Assembly: GCA_035633255.1 (NCBI GenBank)
Contig: DASQFD010000051.1
Location: 1 to 26,053 of the forward strand
DNA from: DASQFD01 sp035633255
GTDB lineage: Bacteria > Actinomycetota > Actinomycetes > Actinomycetales > Dermatophilaceae
Direction of reading: 5' to 3'
DNA length: 26,053 nucleotides
The translations under genes were made by a program, and so were the position numbers. Position 1 is the first letter of the stretch, and each line of letters opens with the position of its first letter. This document shows positions 6,556 to 14,589 of the stretch, piece after piece. Under the pieces are notes generated by a model. It was not told the DNA's origin. It saw only the letters and a list, made by a program, of their open reading frames with translations, and did not search any database.

Positions 6556-8049
6556 TCAGCGGCGGGCGCGCTTCTCGCGCACCCGGACGGAGACCTCGAT
6601 GGGGCTGCCCTCGAAGCCGAACTCCTCGCGAAGCCGACGCTCGACGAACCGGCGGTAGCCGGCCTCGAGGAAGCCCGAGGTGAACAGCACGAAGCGCGGC
6701 GGCCGGGTCCCGGCCTGGGTGGCGAAGAGGATGCGCGGCTGCTTGCCGCCACGCACGGGGTGCGGGTGCCCGGCGACGACTTCACCGAGGAAGGCGTTGA
6801 GCCGGCCCGTCGAGACCCGCGTGTCCCACGACTCCAACGCCGTCTCCAGCGCCGGCACCAGCCGGTCGAGGTGCCGGCCGGTCCGGGCGGAGAGGTTGAC
6901 CCGCGGCGCCCAATGGATCTGCACGAGGTCGCGCTCGATCTCGCGCTCGAGGTAGTGGCGCCGCTCCTCGTCGGTCAGGTCCCACTTGTTGTAGGCGAGC
7001 ACGAGGGCCCGGCCGGCCTCCACGACCTGCTGCACGACGCGGATGTCCTGCTCGGTGAGGGGGTCGGAGGCGTCGATGAGGACGACCGCCACCTCCGCCT
7101 TCTCCAGCGCCGTCCGGGTCCGCAGCGAGGCGTAGAAGTCGGCGCCGCGCGTCTGGTGCACCCGCCGCCGGATGCCTGCGGTGTCCACGAACCGCCACGT
7201 CCGCCCGCCCAGCTCCACCAGCTCGTCCACCGGGTCGCGCGTGGTGCCGGCGACGGCGTCGACGACGACCCGGTCCTCCCGGGCCAGCTTGTTCAGCAAC
7301 GAGGACTTGCCGACGTTGGGACGGCCCACCAGGGCCACCCGTCGAGGCCCACCCCGCGGGTATGCCGTCGCCGCCTCCGAGCGCTCCGGCAGCACCTCGA
7401 GCAGGGCGTCCAGGACGTCCCCGCTCCCCCGCCCGTGCAGCGCGGAGACCGGCCACGGCTGGCCCAGGCCGAGGTTCCACATGGCGGTGGCGTCGGACTC
7501 GAAGCGCTGGTCGTCGACCTTGTTGGCGACCAGGACGACGGGCTTTCCCGCGCGGCGGAGCAGCCGGACGACCGCCTCGTCGTCGTCGGTCGCGCCGACG
7601 ACGGCGTCGACGACGAGCAGCACGGCGTCGGCCAGCTCGACGGCGATCTCCGCCTGCTCGGCCACCCGCAGGTGGATGCCCTTGGCGTCGACGGCCCACC
7701 CGCCCGTGTCGACCAGGGTGAACCGGCGTCCCGACCACTCCGCCTCGTAGGTCACCCGGTCCCGGGTCACCCCGGGCACGTCCTCGACCACCGCCTCGCG
7801 GCGACCGAGGATGCGGTTGACGAGCGTGGACTTCCCCACGTTCGGCCGGCCGATGACGGCCACGACGGGGACGGGGCCGCCGTCCTCGTCGCCCCCGGGC
7901 CCGCCCGCGCCGCCCTCGAGCAGGGCGCGGTCCTCGTCACTGAGCTCGACGTCCTCGAGCCCCGCCCGGAGCACGCGCTCGATGGAGCCCTCCTCGGCCC
8001 CGGTCCCGATGGTCGCGTCGATCGGGCCGTCGGCCTGCGGGGCGTTCAT
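6556..8049 (-). CDS. der: GTPase Der (ribosome-assembly GTPase, EngA)
   Basis: The 497-residue protein has two consecutive G domains, each with G1 (GRPNVGKS, seen twice), G3 DTGGW or DTAGI, and NKVD or NKWD G4 motifs. It ends in the KH-like domain (PPRFVLFTSGFLEAGYRRFVERRLREEFGF). Der binds the 50S subunit and is essential for its maturation. An acidic, Gly-rich lead-in of about 65 residues precedes the first G domain, a common actinobacterial feature. ATG 8049 is chosen because GGGAGAG lies nine bases upstream; a GTG at 8133 would add 28 Pro-rich residues encoded by a tandem repeat. It is the last gene of the minus-strand operon, downstream of cmk, as in many actinobacteria. Confidence 0.96.
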   Translation of the reverse strand: MNAPQADGPIDATIGTGAEEGSIERVLRAGLEDVELSDEDRALLEGGAGGPGGDEDGGPVPVVAVIGRPNVGKSTLVNRILGRREAVVEDVPGVTRDRVTYEAEWSGRRFTLVDTGGWAVDAKGIHLRVAEQAEIAVELADAVLLVVDAVVGATDDDEAVVRLLRRAGKPVVLVANKVDDQRFESDATAMWNLGLGQPWPVSALHGRGSGDVLDALLEVLPERSEAATAYPRGGPRRVALVGRPNVGKSSLLNKLAREDRVVVDAVAGTTRDPVDELVELGGRTWRFVDTAGIRRRVHQTRGADFYASLRTRTALEKAEVAVVLIDASDPLTEQDIRVVQQVVEAGRALVLAYNKWDLTDEERRHYLEREIERDLVQIHWAPRVNLSARTGRHLDRLVPALETALESWDTRVSTGRLNAFLGEVVAGHPHPVRGGKQPRILFATQAGTRPPRFVLFTSGFLEAGYRRFVERRLREEFGFEGSPIEVSVRVREKRARR

Positions 8050-8080
8050 GCGCCCATTCTCTCCCACGTCGGGGGCCGGA

Positions 8081-8122
8081 CGGTCCGGCGCCGGGGGCTG
8101 GCGGTCCGGCGCCGGGGGCGGC
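8081..8122. repeat. Two tandem 21-bp repeats in the cmk–der gap
   Basis: Two units, 8081–8101 and 8102–8122, share their first 18 bases (CGGTCCGGCGCCGGGGGC). The period is a multiple of three and keeps the frame upstream of der open, encoding repeated PAPDR. This explains the apparent longer N-terminus of Der. Whether it is translated is doubtful. Confidence 0.75.
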
Positions 8123-8136
8123 CCCCGGGCCACCGG

Positions 8137-8838
8137 TCAGCCGTCGGCCGTCGGCCGCTCCCGCTCCCGCTCGACCACGGTGAGCACCGCCTCGACGCTC
8201 TGCTCGAGGCTCAGGTCGGAGGTGTCCACGGTGAGCACGCCGTCGGCCGCCACCGTGAACTGCGCAACGGTCGCGTCGTCCCGGTCGCGCCGCACCACCT
8301 GGTCGCGGGTCGCCTCGACCGCCTCCTCCCCTGCCGCGCCGTGCAGCTCGGTGCTCCGCCGCCGCAGCCGCGCCTCCTCGTCGGCGGTGAGCAGGATGCG
8401 CACCGTGGCGTCGGGCGCGACCACCGTGGTCACGTCCCGCCCCTCGGCCACCACCCCGCCGGTGTCCTCCGCGACGTGGTGCATGAGGTCCCGCTGCAGC
8501 TGCTGCAGGACCGGCCGGACGAGCAGGTTGGTGGCCACGGCGGAGACCGCCTCGCTGACGCGGGTGGTGCGGATCTCGGCGGTGACGTCCGTGCCGCCGA
8601 CGTCCACGACCGGCCGCGACGGGTCGGTGCCGAGGTGCAGCGGGAACTCGCGGGCCGCCTGCGCCACCGCGTCGGTGTCCGTGAGCTCGATACGGCGGTC
8701 CAGGCAGTACCACGTGAGCGCGCGGTAGGTCGCTCCCGTGTCGACGTAGCCGACCTCGAGCCGCCGGGCGACCGCCCGGGAGACGCTGGACTTGCCGGAG
8801 CCCGAGGGCCCGTCGATGGCGACGGTGAGTGCGGTCAC
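8137..8838 (-). CDS. cmk: Cytidylate kinase
   Basis: The 233-residue enzyme phosphorylates CMP and dCMP using ATP. The P-loop is IDGPSGSGKSSVSR at about 8–21, followed by YVDTGATYRALTW and the CMP-binding insert (PVVDVGGTDVTAEIRT). The lid region REFPLHLG and the core GRDVTTVVAPDATVRILLTADEEARLRRR are present. The length is normal for the family. The start is GTG 8838, the only candidate placing the P-loop at its usual distance from the N-terminus. It sits 25 bases after the tyrA stop, in the same operon. Confidence 0.96.
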   Translation of the reverse strand: MTALTVAIDGPSGSGKSSVSRAVARRLEVGYVDTGATYRALTWYCLDRRIELTDTDAVAQAAREFPLHLGTDPSRPVVDVGGTDVTAEIRTTRVSEAVSAVATNLLVRPVLQQLQRDLMHHVAEDTGGVVAEGRDVTTVVAPDATVRILLTADEEARLRRRSTELHGAAGEEAVEATRDQVVRRDRDDATVAQFTVAADGVLTVDTSDLSLEQSVEAVLTVVERERERPTADG

Positions 8839-8863
8839 GGGCCCGAAGCCTAACCGGCGGCCG

Positions 8864-10003
8864 TCAGTCGTGCAGCCGCCACCCGCGCCGCTCGAGGGCG
8901 GCCGCCAGCCCCGCGGCCACCGCCGGCAGCACGTCGACCTCCGCCAGCCCGAAGGACTGCCCGAGCCCGTGGTCGAGCCGGAACTCCTCGATGTTGGTCC
9001 CCGTCTCCCCCACGTCGGCGAAGAGCCGCCCCAGCTGCCCCGGCTCGTCGGGGATCAGCACCCGAACGGTCCGGTATGCCGTGGGCGCGGCGCCGTGCTT
9101 CCCCGGGATCCGCGCGCGGCCGGCGTTGCCCGCGGCGAGCGCGCGGGCCAGGACGGCCCGCGCCCCCGGCGCGTCGGTCCCGTCGGCGAGGGCGTCCAGC
9201 GCGCCGAGGACCCCGGCCAGGTCGTCCGCCACCAGCCGCAGCACGTCGCGCACCGCCGCGGGGTTCCCGGCGAGGATCTGGGTCCACAGCTGAGGGTCGC
9301 TGCCGGCGACGCGGGTGAGGTCGCGCAGCCCCTGCCCGGCCAGCGCGACGGAGGACTCGGCGAGCGGCTCCAGCCGCGCGGCGACCAGGCTGGCCGCCAC
9401 CTGCGGCACGTGCGAGACGGCGGCGACGGCGGCGTCGTGCTCGGCGGGGTCGAGCACGGTGACCGCGGCCCCGACCGAGCGCGCGGTGGACCTGACGAGG
9501 TCGAGCACGGCCGGATCCGTCTCGACCGTGGGGGTGAGCACCCAGGCCCGGCCGTCGAAGAGGTCGTGGCGCCCCGACACCGCTCCGGAGCGCTCCCGCC
9601 CGGCCATGGGGTGCGACCCGCAGAACCGCGGAAGGTCCGCGCCCGCGGCCCGCAGCGCGTCGAGCACCGCGCCCTTGACCGACGCCACGTCGGTGACGGC
9701 GGCCGACGGCCACCGGCGCAGCGCGTCGGCGACGCAGCCGGCGGTGACGTCGGGCGGCGTGGCGACGACCACGAGCTCCGGCGCCGCCTCCCCCGCCGCG
9801 GGCGGCACGGCCACCGACCCGGCCCCCAGGTCGCGGGCCAGGGCCGCCGCGGTGGGCGAGAGGTCCTCCAGGGTGACCGCCGTGCCGAGCCGGCTCAGCG
9901 CCAGGCCGAGGCTGGTGCCGACCAGCCCGGCCCCCACGACGTGCACCCGGAGGGCGCGCCGCCCGTCCGGCGCCTCGCGCGGCCGCCGGGAGGGCGTGCT
10001 CAC
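8864..10003 (-). CDS. tyrA: Prephenate dehydrogenase
   Basis: The 379-residue enzyme oxidatively decarboxylates prephenate on the way to tyrosine. VHVVGAGLVGTSLGLAL near the N-terminus is the Rossmann NAD(P)-binding motif, and FCGSHPMAGRERSG is the prephenate/arogenate dehydrogenase signature. The last 75 or so residues (VLIPDEPGQLGRLFADVGETG) form an ACT domain, probably for tyrosine feedback control. GTG 10003 is chosen because an AGGGGGTG-type ribosome-binding site sits just upstream. A longer open frame exists to 10201, but it runs inside rluB and has no family similarity. Prephenate and arogenate as substrate cannot be distinguished by eye. Confidence 0.94.
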   Translation of the reverse strand: MSTPSRRPREAPDGRRALRVHVVGAGLVGTSLGLALSRLGTAVTLEDLSPTAAALARDLGAGSVAVPPAAGEAAPELVVVATPPDVTAGCVADALRRWPSAAVTDVASVKGAVLDALRAAGADLPRFCGSHPMAGRERSGAVSGRHDLFDGRAWVLTPTVETDPAVLDLVRSTARSVGAAVTVLDPAEHDAAVAAVSHVPQVAASLVAARLEPLAESSVALAGQGLRDLTRVAGSDPQLWTQILAGNPAAVRDVLRLVADDLAGVLGALDALADGTDAPGARAVLARALAAGNAGRARIPGKHGAAPTAYRTVRVLIPDEPGQLGRLFADVGETGTNIEEFRLDHGLGQSFGLAEVDVLPAVAAGLAAALERRGWRLHD

Positions 10004-10043
10004 CGCACCCCCTGCGGTCCGGACCGGTATGCCGTCCCGCCGC

Positions 10044-11048
10044 TCACAGCCCGGCCGCCCGGTAGAGGTCGCCCACCTCGGCCGGGGTGAGGGCACGCCA
10101 CCTCCCCGGCTTGGTGTCGCCGAGCCGGACCGGCCCCACCTGGGTGCGGACCAGCGTCTCCACCGGGTGGCCGACGGCGTCGAGCAGCCGGCGCACGACA
10201 TGGTTGCGGCCCTCGTGGATGACGACCTCGACGAGCGCCCGGCCGGGCATGGAGTCGACGATGCGGAAGGAGTCGACGACGACCGGCCCGTCCTCGAGGT
10301 CCACGCCCTCGCGCAGCCGGCGTCCGACGTCCTTCGCCACGGGGCCGCGCACCTGGGCCAGGTAGGTCTTCGGCACCCCGTGGCGGGGGTGCTGCAGCCG
10401 GTTGGCGAGGTCGCCGTCGTTGGTGAGGAGGAGCAGTCCCTCGGTGTCGGCGTCGAGCCGGCCCACGTGGAAGAGCCGCTCCCGACGCGCTCCGAGGTAG
10501 TCGCCGATGTCGACGCGCCCGAGGTCGTCGCTCATCGAGGTCACCACCCCGGCCGGCTTGTGGAAGGCGAGGTAGACCCGTGAGGTGTCCAGCTGGACGC
10601 GGACCCCGTCGACGTGCACGGCCTGGGTCGGCTGGATGCGCACGCCGAGCTCGCGAACGACGTGTCCGTCGACCTCGACGCGGCCCTCGGTGATGATCTG
10701 CTCACACGCCCGGCGCGAGCCGACCCCGGCCGCGGCGAGCAGCTTCTGGAGGCGCACGCCCTCGGGGTCGTGCACGTCCACGGTGGGGCGGGCCGGCTCC
10801 ACCCGGCGGGGTGGCCGGCCCGGCTGGCCGGCGCGCGTCGTCGCCGGACCCCGGCGCTGCCCGCCACTGCCCGGCCCGCCGCCTGCCGTGCGGCCGCCAC
10901 CCTTGCCTCCGCTCTTGCCGCCGCCACCCTTGCCGCTTCCCGTGCCGCCGCCGCCCTTGCCGCTGCTGCCGCTGCCCGTGCCGCCGCCGCCGCTGCTGCC
11001 GCTGCCCTTGCCGCCGCTGGCCGGGCGCCGGCCCTGAGGCGGGGTCAC
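10044..11048 (-). CDS. rluB: 23S rRNA pseudouridine synthase, RluB/RsuA family
   Basis: The 334-residue protein has three parts. Residues 1 to about 80 are a low-complexity Gly/Ser/Lys/Arg tail. An S4 RNA-binding domain follows (VRLQKLLAAAGVGSRRACEQ), then the catalytic domain with the nucleophilic Asp in GRLDADTEGLLLLTNDG and the RRLLDAVGHPVETLVRT end motif. The family isomerises uridine in 23S rRNA helices 35 or 80; the exact target site is not readable here. Start GTG 11048 overlaps the scpB stop (GTGA), so the two are probably translationally coupled. The basic N-terminal tail probably contacts RNA and is typical in kind, though variable in sequence, in high-GC actinobacteria. Confidence 0.93.
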   Translation of the reverse strand: MTPPQGRRPASGGKGSGSSGGGGTGSGSSGKGGGGTGSGKGGGGKSGGKGGGRTAGGGPGSGGQRRGPATTRAGQPGRPPRRVEPARPTVDVHDPEGVRLQKLLAAAGVGSRRACEQIITEGRVEVDGHVVRELGVRIQPTQAVHVDGVRVQLDTSRVYLAFHKPAGVVTSMSDDLGRVDIGDYLGARRERLFHVGRLDADTEGLLLLTNDGDLANRLQHPRHGVPKTYLAQVRGPVAKDVGRRLREGVDLEDGPVVVDSFRIVDSMPGRALVEVVIHEGRNHVVRRLLDAVGHPVETLVRTQVGPVRLGDTKPGRWRALTPAEVGDLYRAAGL

Positions 11049-11659
11049 GACCGCCCCCGCTCGGCGATCTCGTCGAGCAGGTCCACCTCGGGCAGGAACG
11101 GCGCGAGTGCGGGCAGGTCCTCCAGGCTCTCCAGGCCCAGCCGCTCGAGGAACGTCGTGGTCGTGCCGTAGAGGACGGCCGAGGACTCCTCGTCGTGCCC
11201 GACCTCCTCGACGAGGCCGCGGGTGAGCAGCGTCCGCACCACGCCGTCGACGTTGACACCGCGCACCGCGGCCACCCGGGAGCGGGCGACCGGCTGGCGG
11301 TAGGCGATGACCGCGAGGGTCTCCAGCGAGGCCTGGGTCAGCTTGGCCTGCTGCCCGTCGAGGACGAACCGCTCGACGACCGGCGCGTAGTCCGCCCGGC
11401 TGTAGAAGCGCCAGCCGCCACCGACCCGGCGCAGGGTGAAGCCCCGGTGCTGCCCGGCATACCCCTCCTCCAGCGCGACCAGCGCCTGCTCGACGTCCGC
11501 GACGGGCCGCTGGAGCGCGGTGGCGAGCTCCACCGCGGTGACCGGCTCCTCCACGACCATGAGCACCGCCTCCAGGGCGGCGGGCAGCCCACCGGGCAGG
11601 TCGCCGACGTCCAGCGCGAGCTGGTTCCCGTCCGGGGCGGTGTCGTGGGTGCCGTTCAT
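11045..11659 (-). CDS. scpB: Segregation and condensation protein B
   Basis: The 204-residue protein has the two winged-helix domains of ScpB: ALEAVLMVVEEPVTAVELATAL at the N-terminus and the signature QASLETLAVIAYRQPVARSRVAAVRGVNVDGVVRTLL in the middle, then VEEVGHDE and LYGTTTTFLERLGL. ScpB dimers bind ScpA, the kleisin that closes the SMC condensin ring and helps segregate the chromosome. ATG 11659 overlaps the scpA stop (ATGA), fixing the start and indicating coupled synthesis of the partners. The length is usual for the family. Confidence 0.96.
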   Translation of the reverse strand: MNGTHDTAPDGNQLALDVGDLPGGLPAALEAVLMVVEEPVTAVELATALQRPVADVEQALVALEEGYAGQHRGFTLRRVGGGWRFYSRADYAPVVERFVLDGQQAKLTQASLETLAVIAYRQPVARSRVAAVRGVNVDGVVRTLLTRGLVEEVGHDEESSAVLYGTTTTFLERLGLESLEDLPALAPFLPEVDLLDEIAERGRS

Positions 11660-12693
11660 GCCTGGTGGTCCTCCGTCTCGGGGCGTTTGCCGGCGTCCGC
11701 ACCGGTCCCCGGCTGGTCCTCGTCGCTCGTGTCGCCGCTGTCCTCGGCGTGATCGGTGTCGTCCTCGAACTCCGCGTCGACGTCGATGCGACCCTCCAGG
11801 GGCCCGGTCCAGCGGACCGTCAGCTCCCCCAGCGACTCCGCCTGCTCCAGCCCCACCGCACCGTCGCGGTAGAGCTCCAGGACGGCGAGGAAGCGGGCGA
11901 TGATCACCGGCGTGGAGTCGGCGTCGGCGACCAGCGCGCGGAAGGAGCAGACCCGCTCCCGGCGCAGCCGCGTCCCCACCAGGACGGCCTGCTCGCGGAC
12001 GCTGACCGTCGGGGCATGGAGGTGCCCGAGGCCGACCGTCGGCACCGGCCTCGGCGCGAGGGCGCCACCCGCGATCCGCGCCAGCTGCTCGGGGCTCACG
12101 GTGATCACCAGCTCGGGCAGCAGCGCCGCGAACCGCGGCTCGAGGCCGGCGCGCCGGGGGTGGACGCGGCCGGCGCCCGCCATCCGGTCGGCGAAGGTGC
12201 GGGAGATGTCCCGGAACGCGCGGTACTGCAGGAGCCGGGCGAAGAGCAGGTCGCGCGCCTCGATGAGCGCGAGGTCCTCCTCGTCCTCGGGACCGCTCGA
12301 GGGCAGCAGCCGGGCCGCCTTGAGGTCCAGCAGCGTCGCCGCGACGAGGAGGAACTCCGAGGCCTGCGACAGGTCCCATCCCCGCCCGGACTCCTGCCCG
12401 GCGCGGATGTGCGCGATGAACTCGTCGGTGACCTCCGCCAGGGCGATCTCGGTGATGTCCAGGCGGTGCTTGGCGATCAGCCCGAGCAGGAGGTCGAAGG
12501 GACCGGAGAAGACGTCCAGGTGGACCTCGAACGCCGACCCGGCCGGCCGGCGGGTGAGCACCCCGCCCGGGACGACGTCGGCCGTCGGCGCGGACGCCGG
12601 GCCCCTCCGGTCGGTGCCGGCGACGTCACGCGGGTCGGGCCCGCCTCCCGCGGGGCCGGTGGCCGCCGTCACCGGCTCAGGCCGCCCCGCCAC
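11656..12693 (-). CDS. scpA: Segregation and condensation protein A (kleisin)
   Basis: The 345-residue kleisin carries the family's strongest motif, FEVHLDVFSGPFDLLLGLIAKHRLDITEIALAEV, split here by position: it begins near residue 55. QASEFLLVAATLLDLKAARLLP comes next. The C-terminal winged helix (FRALVADADSTPVIIARFLAVLELYRDG) should contact the SMC head. The first 50 residues and the acidic tail (about 40 residues, Asp/Glu-rich) are unconserved and probably disordered. The start is uncertain: GTG 12693 overlaps the parA-like gene by 17 bases, while GTG 12672 would follow its stop and has GGGGCGG upstream. ScpA, ScpB and SMC act together in compacting and separating sister chromosomes. Confidence 0.94.
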   Translation of the reverse strand: MAGRPEPVTAATGPAGGGPDPRDVAGTDRRGPASAPTADVVPGGVLTRRPAGSAFEVHLDVFSGPFDLLLGLIAKHRLDITEIALAEVTDEFIAHIRAGQESGRGWDLSQASEFLLVAATLLDLKAARLLPSSGPEDEEDLALIEARDLLFARLLQYRAFRDISRTFADRMAGAGRVHPRRAGLEPRFAALLPELVITVSPEQLARIAGGALAPRPVPTVGLGHLHAPTVSVREQAVLVGTRLRRERVCSFRALVADADSTPVIIARFLAVLELYRDGAVGLEQAESLGELTVRWTGPLEGRIDVDAEFEDDTDHAEDSGDTSDEDQPGTGADAGKRPETEDHQA

Positions 12694-13609
12694 GGGCGAC
12701 GAGCTCGCGCGCGAGCTGGCGGTAGGTCTCGGCGCCCTTGTGGGCGGCGTCGTAGGTCGTGATCGGCTGGGCCGCCACGCTGGCGTCCGGGAACTTCACC
12801 GTCCGGCTCACGACGGTGTGGAAGACCCGGTCGCCGAAGCCGTCGACGACGCTCGCGACCACCTCGCGCGAGTGCAGCGTCCGGCCGTCGTACATCGTGG
12901 CGAGGATGCCGTCGATCTGCAGGCGCGGGTTGATCCGGTCGGTGATCTTCTCGATCGTCTCGACGAGCAGCGCGACCCCGCGCATCGCGAAGAACTCGCA
13001 CTCGAGCGGGATGAGGACCCCGTGCGCCGCCGTCAGGGCGTTGACGGTGAGCAGCCCGAGGGACGGCTGGCAGTCGATGAGGACCACGTCGTAGTCGTCG
13101 AGCACGGGACGGAGCACCCGGGCGAGCACCTGCTCGCGGGCCACCTCCCCCACCAGCTGGACCTCGGCGGCCGCGAGGTCGATGTTCGCCGGGACGAGGT
13201 CGAGGTTCTCCACCTTGGTGGGGCGGATGACGTCGCGGATGTCGTGCCCGCGCTCGGTGAGCAGGGTGTAGATCGTCACGTCGAGCTGGTGGGTCGGCAG
13301 GCCCAGGCCGACGGACAGCGCACCCTGCGGGTCGAAGTCGACGAGGAGCACCCGGCGGCCGTACTCCGCGAGGGCCGCGCCGAGGTTGATCGTCGTCGTC
13401 GTCTTGCCGACGCCGCCCTTCTGGTTGCACACGGCGATGACGCGCGCCGGGCCGTGACCGGTCAGCGGCGGCGGCTCGGGGAAGTCCGGGAGGGGGCGCC
13501 CGGTGGGGCCCAGCTGGCCGACCGGGGCGGCGTCGGCGCCGGGCAGGGTGTCCGGCACCGGGTCGGACGGGCCGGGCACGGAGGCGTTCTCCGGGGCGGG
13601 CGACGTCAC
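12677..13609 (-). CDS. ParA/Soj-type ATPase (condensin-operon ParA paralogue)
   Basis: The 310-residue ATPase has a deviant Walker A motif KGGVGKTTT at 64–72 with both lysines, the DFDPQGAL switch region and the Walker B strand VVLIDCQPSLG. This is the MinD/ParA superfamily, whose ATP-bound dimers bind DNA non-specifically and position partner complexes. No parB follows, and the gene lies directly upstream of scpA. In actinobacteria this marks a ParA paralogue distinct from the origin-linked parAB pair; a link to condensin loading or segregation is inferred from this neighbourhood. The first 55 residues are a Pro-rich tail. Start GTG 13609 is the most upstream in-frame choice, 12 bases after the xerD stop. 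Confidence 0.9.
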   Translation of the reverse strand: MTSPAPENASVPGPSDPVPDTLPGADAAPVGQLGPTGRPLPDFPEPPPLTGHGPARVIAVCNQKGGVGKTTTTINLGAALAEYGRRVLLVDFDPQGALSVGLGLPTHQLDVTIYTLLTERGHDIRDVIRPTKVENLDLVPANIDLAAAEVQLVGEVAREQVLARVLRPVLDDYDVVLIDCQPSLGLLTVNALTAAHGVLIPLECEFFAMRGVALLVETIEKITDRINPRLQIDGILATMYDGRTLHSREVVASVVDGFGDRVFHTVVSRTVKFPDASVAAQPITTYDAAHKGAETYRQLARELVARGGAA

Positions 13610-13621
13610 ACCGCGACCCTA

Positions 13622-14533
13622 TCAGCGGGCCCGCGGGTGGCTCTGCGCCCAGACCTCGCGCAGCTGCTGCACCGTGACCAGCGTGTAGACCTGCGTGGTG
13701 GTCACCGACGCGTGCCCGAGCAGCTCCTGGACGACCCGCACGTCCGCCCCGCCCTCGAGCAGGTGGGTGGCGAAGGAGTGCCGCAGCGTGTGCGGGGAGA
13801 GGTGGCCCGCGAGCCCGGCCCGCTCCGCCGCGTCCCGCATGACCGTCCAGGCGCTCTGCCGGGACAGCCGGGTGCCGCGCCGTCCGAGGAAGACGGCCGG
13901 CGTCCCGGTCCCCCCCGCCGCGAAGCCGGGCCGGGCCCGGACCAGGTAGGCCGAGAGGGCGTCGGCGGCGTACGACCCGAGCGGCACCAGCCGCTCCTTG
14001 CCGCCCTTGCCCCGCAGCCGCACCACGCCGTCCTGCGTGTCCACGTCGTCGACGTCGAGGCCGACCGCCTCCGAGACCCGGGCCCCGGTGCCGTAGAGCA
14101 CCTCCAGCAGCGCCCGGTCCCGCAGCGCCGCCGGCGTGCCGCCCACCGCGGCCGCCTCGAGCAACCGCTCGACCTCGTCCACGGAGATCGCCTTCGGCAG
14201 CCGCGAGGGGGTGGCGGGCGGGCTCACCGCGCCCGCCGGGTCCGCGGCGACCTCCCCCTCGACGGCGAGGAAGTGGTGCAGCCCGCGCACCGCCACCAGG
14301 GTGCGGGCGGCCGAGGAAGCCGCGAGCGGCGGGGCGTCGGCGCCGCCCTCGCGCAGGGTGGCGAGGAAGCCGGTGACGTGCGCCTCGGTGACCGCGGCCG
14401 GGTCCTCGACGCCTGCGGCGGCCAGGTATGCCGTCCAGCGCCGCAGGTCGCGCCGGTAGGCGGCCAGGGTGTTGCGGCTCAGGCCCCGCTCGACGTCGAG
14501 GTGGGTGAGCCAGTCGGCGACGGCCCGGCCCAT
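13622..14533 (-). CDS. xerD: Site-specific tyrosine recombinase XerD
   Basis: The 303-residue recombinase matches XerD in length and layout. The N-terminal core-binding domain (WLTHLDVERGLSRNTLAAYRRDL in part) is followed by the catalytic domain with R152 (TGARVSE), the likely lysine K177 or K179 in RGKGGKE, H248 and R251 (HTLRHSF), H274 (LGHASV) and nucleophile Y283 (QVYTLV). XerD with XerC resolves chromosome dimers at dif under FtsK control. ATG 14533 gives the family length; its ribosome-binding site is weak and no upstream in-frame ATG or GTG exists before the ald stop. It is the first gene of the operon running to der and joins chromosome resolution to condensin genes. Confidence 0.95.
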   Translation of the reverse strand: MGRAVADWLTHLDVERGLSRNTLAAYRRDLRRWTAYLAAAGVEDPAAVTEAHVTGFLATLREGGADAPPLAASSAARTLVAVRGLHHFLAVEGEVAADPAGAVSPPATPSRLPKAISVDEVERLLEAAAVGGTPAALRDRALLEVLYGTGARVSEAVGLDVDDVDTQDGVVRLRGKGGKERLVPLGSYAADALSAYLVRARPGFAAGGTGTPAVFLGRRGTRLSRQSAWTVMRDAAERAGLAGHLSPHTLRHSFATHLLEGGADVRVVQELLGHASVTTTQVYTLVTVQQLREVWAQSHPRAR

Positions 14534-14589
14534 CGGCGTGGGGCGGGCCGTGGACGGCGCCGTCGCGCCGGGCGGGCCGGGAGCTCCCG

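Noticed and set aside
8050..8133. 28-residue N-terminal extension of Der
   Set aside because: It is encoded by a tandem repeat and Pro-rich, while ATG 8049 has a better ribosome-binding site.
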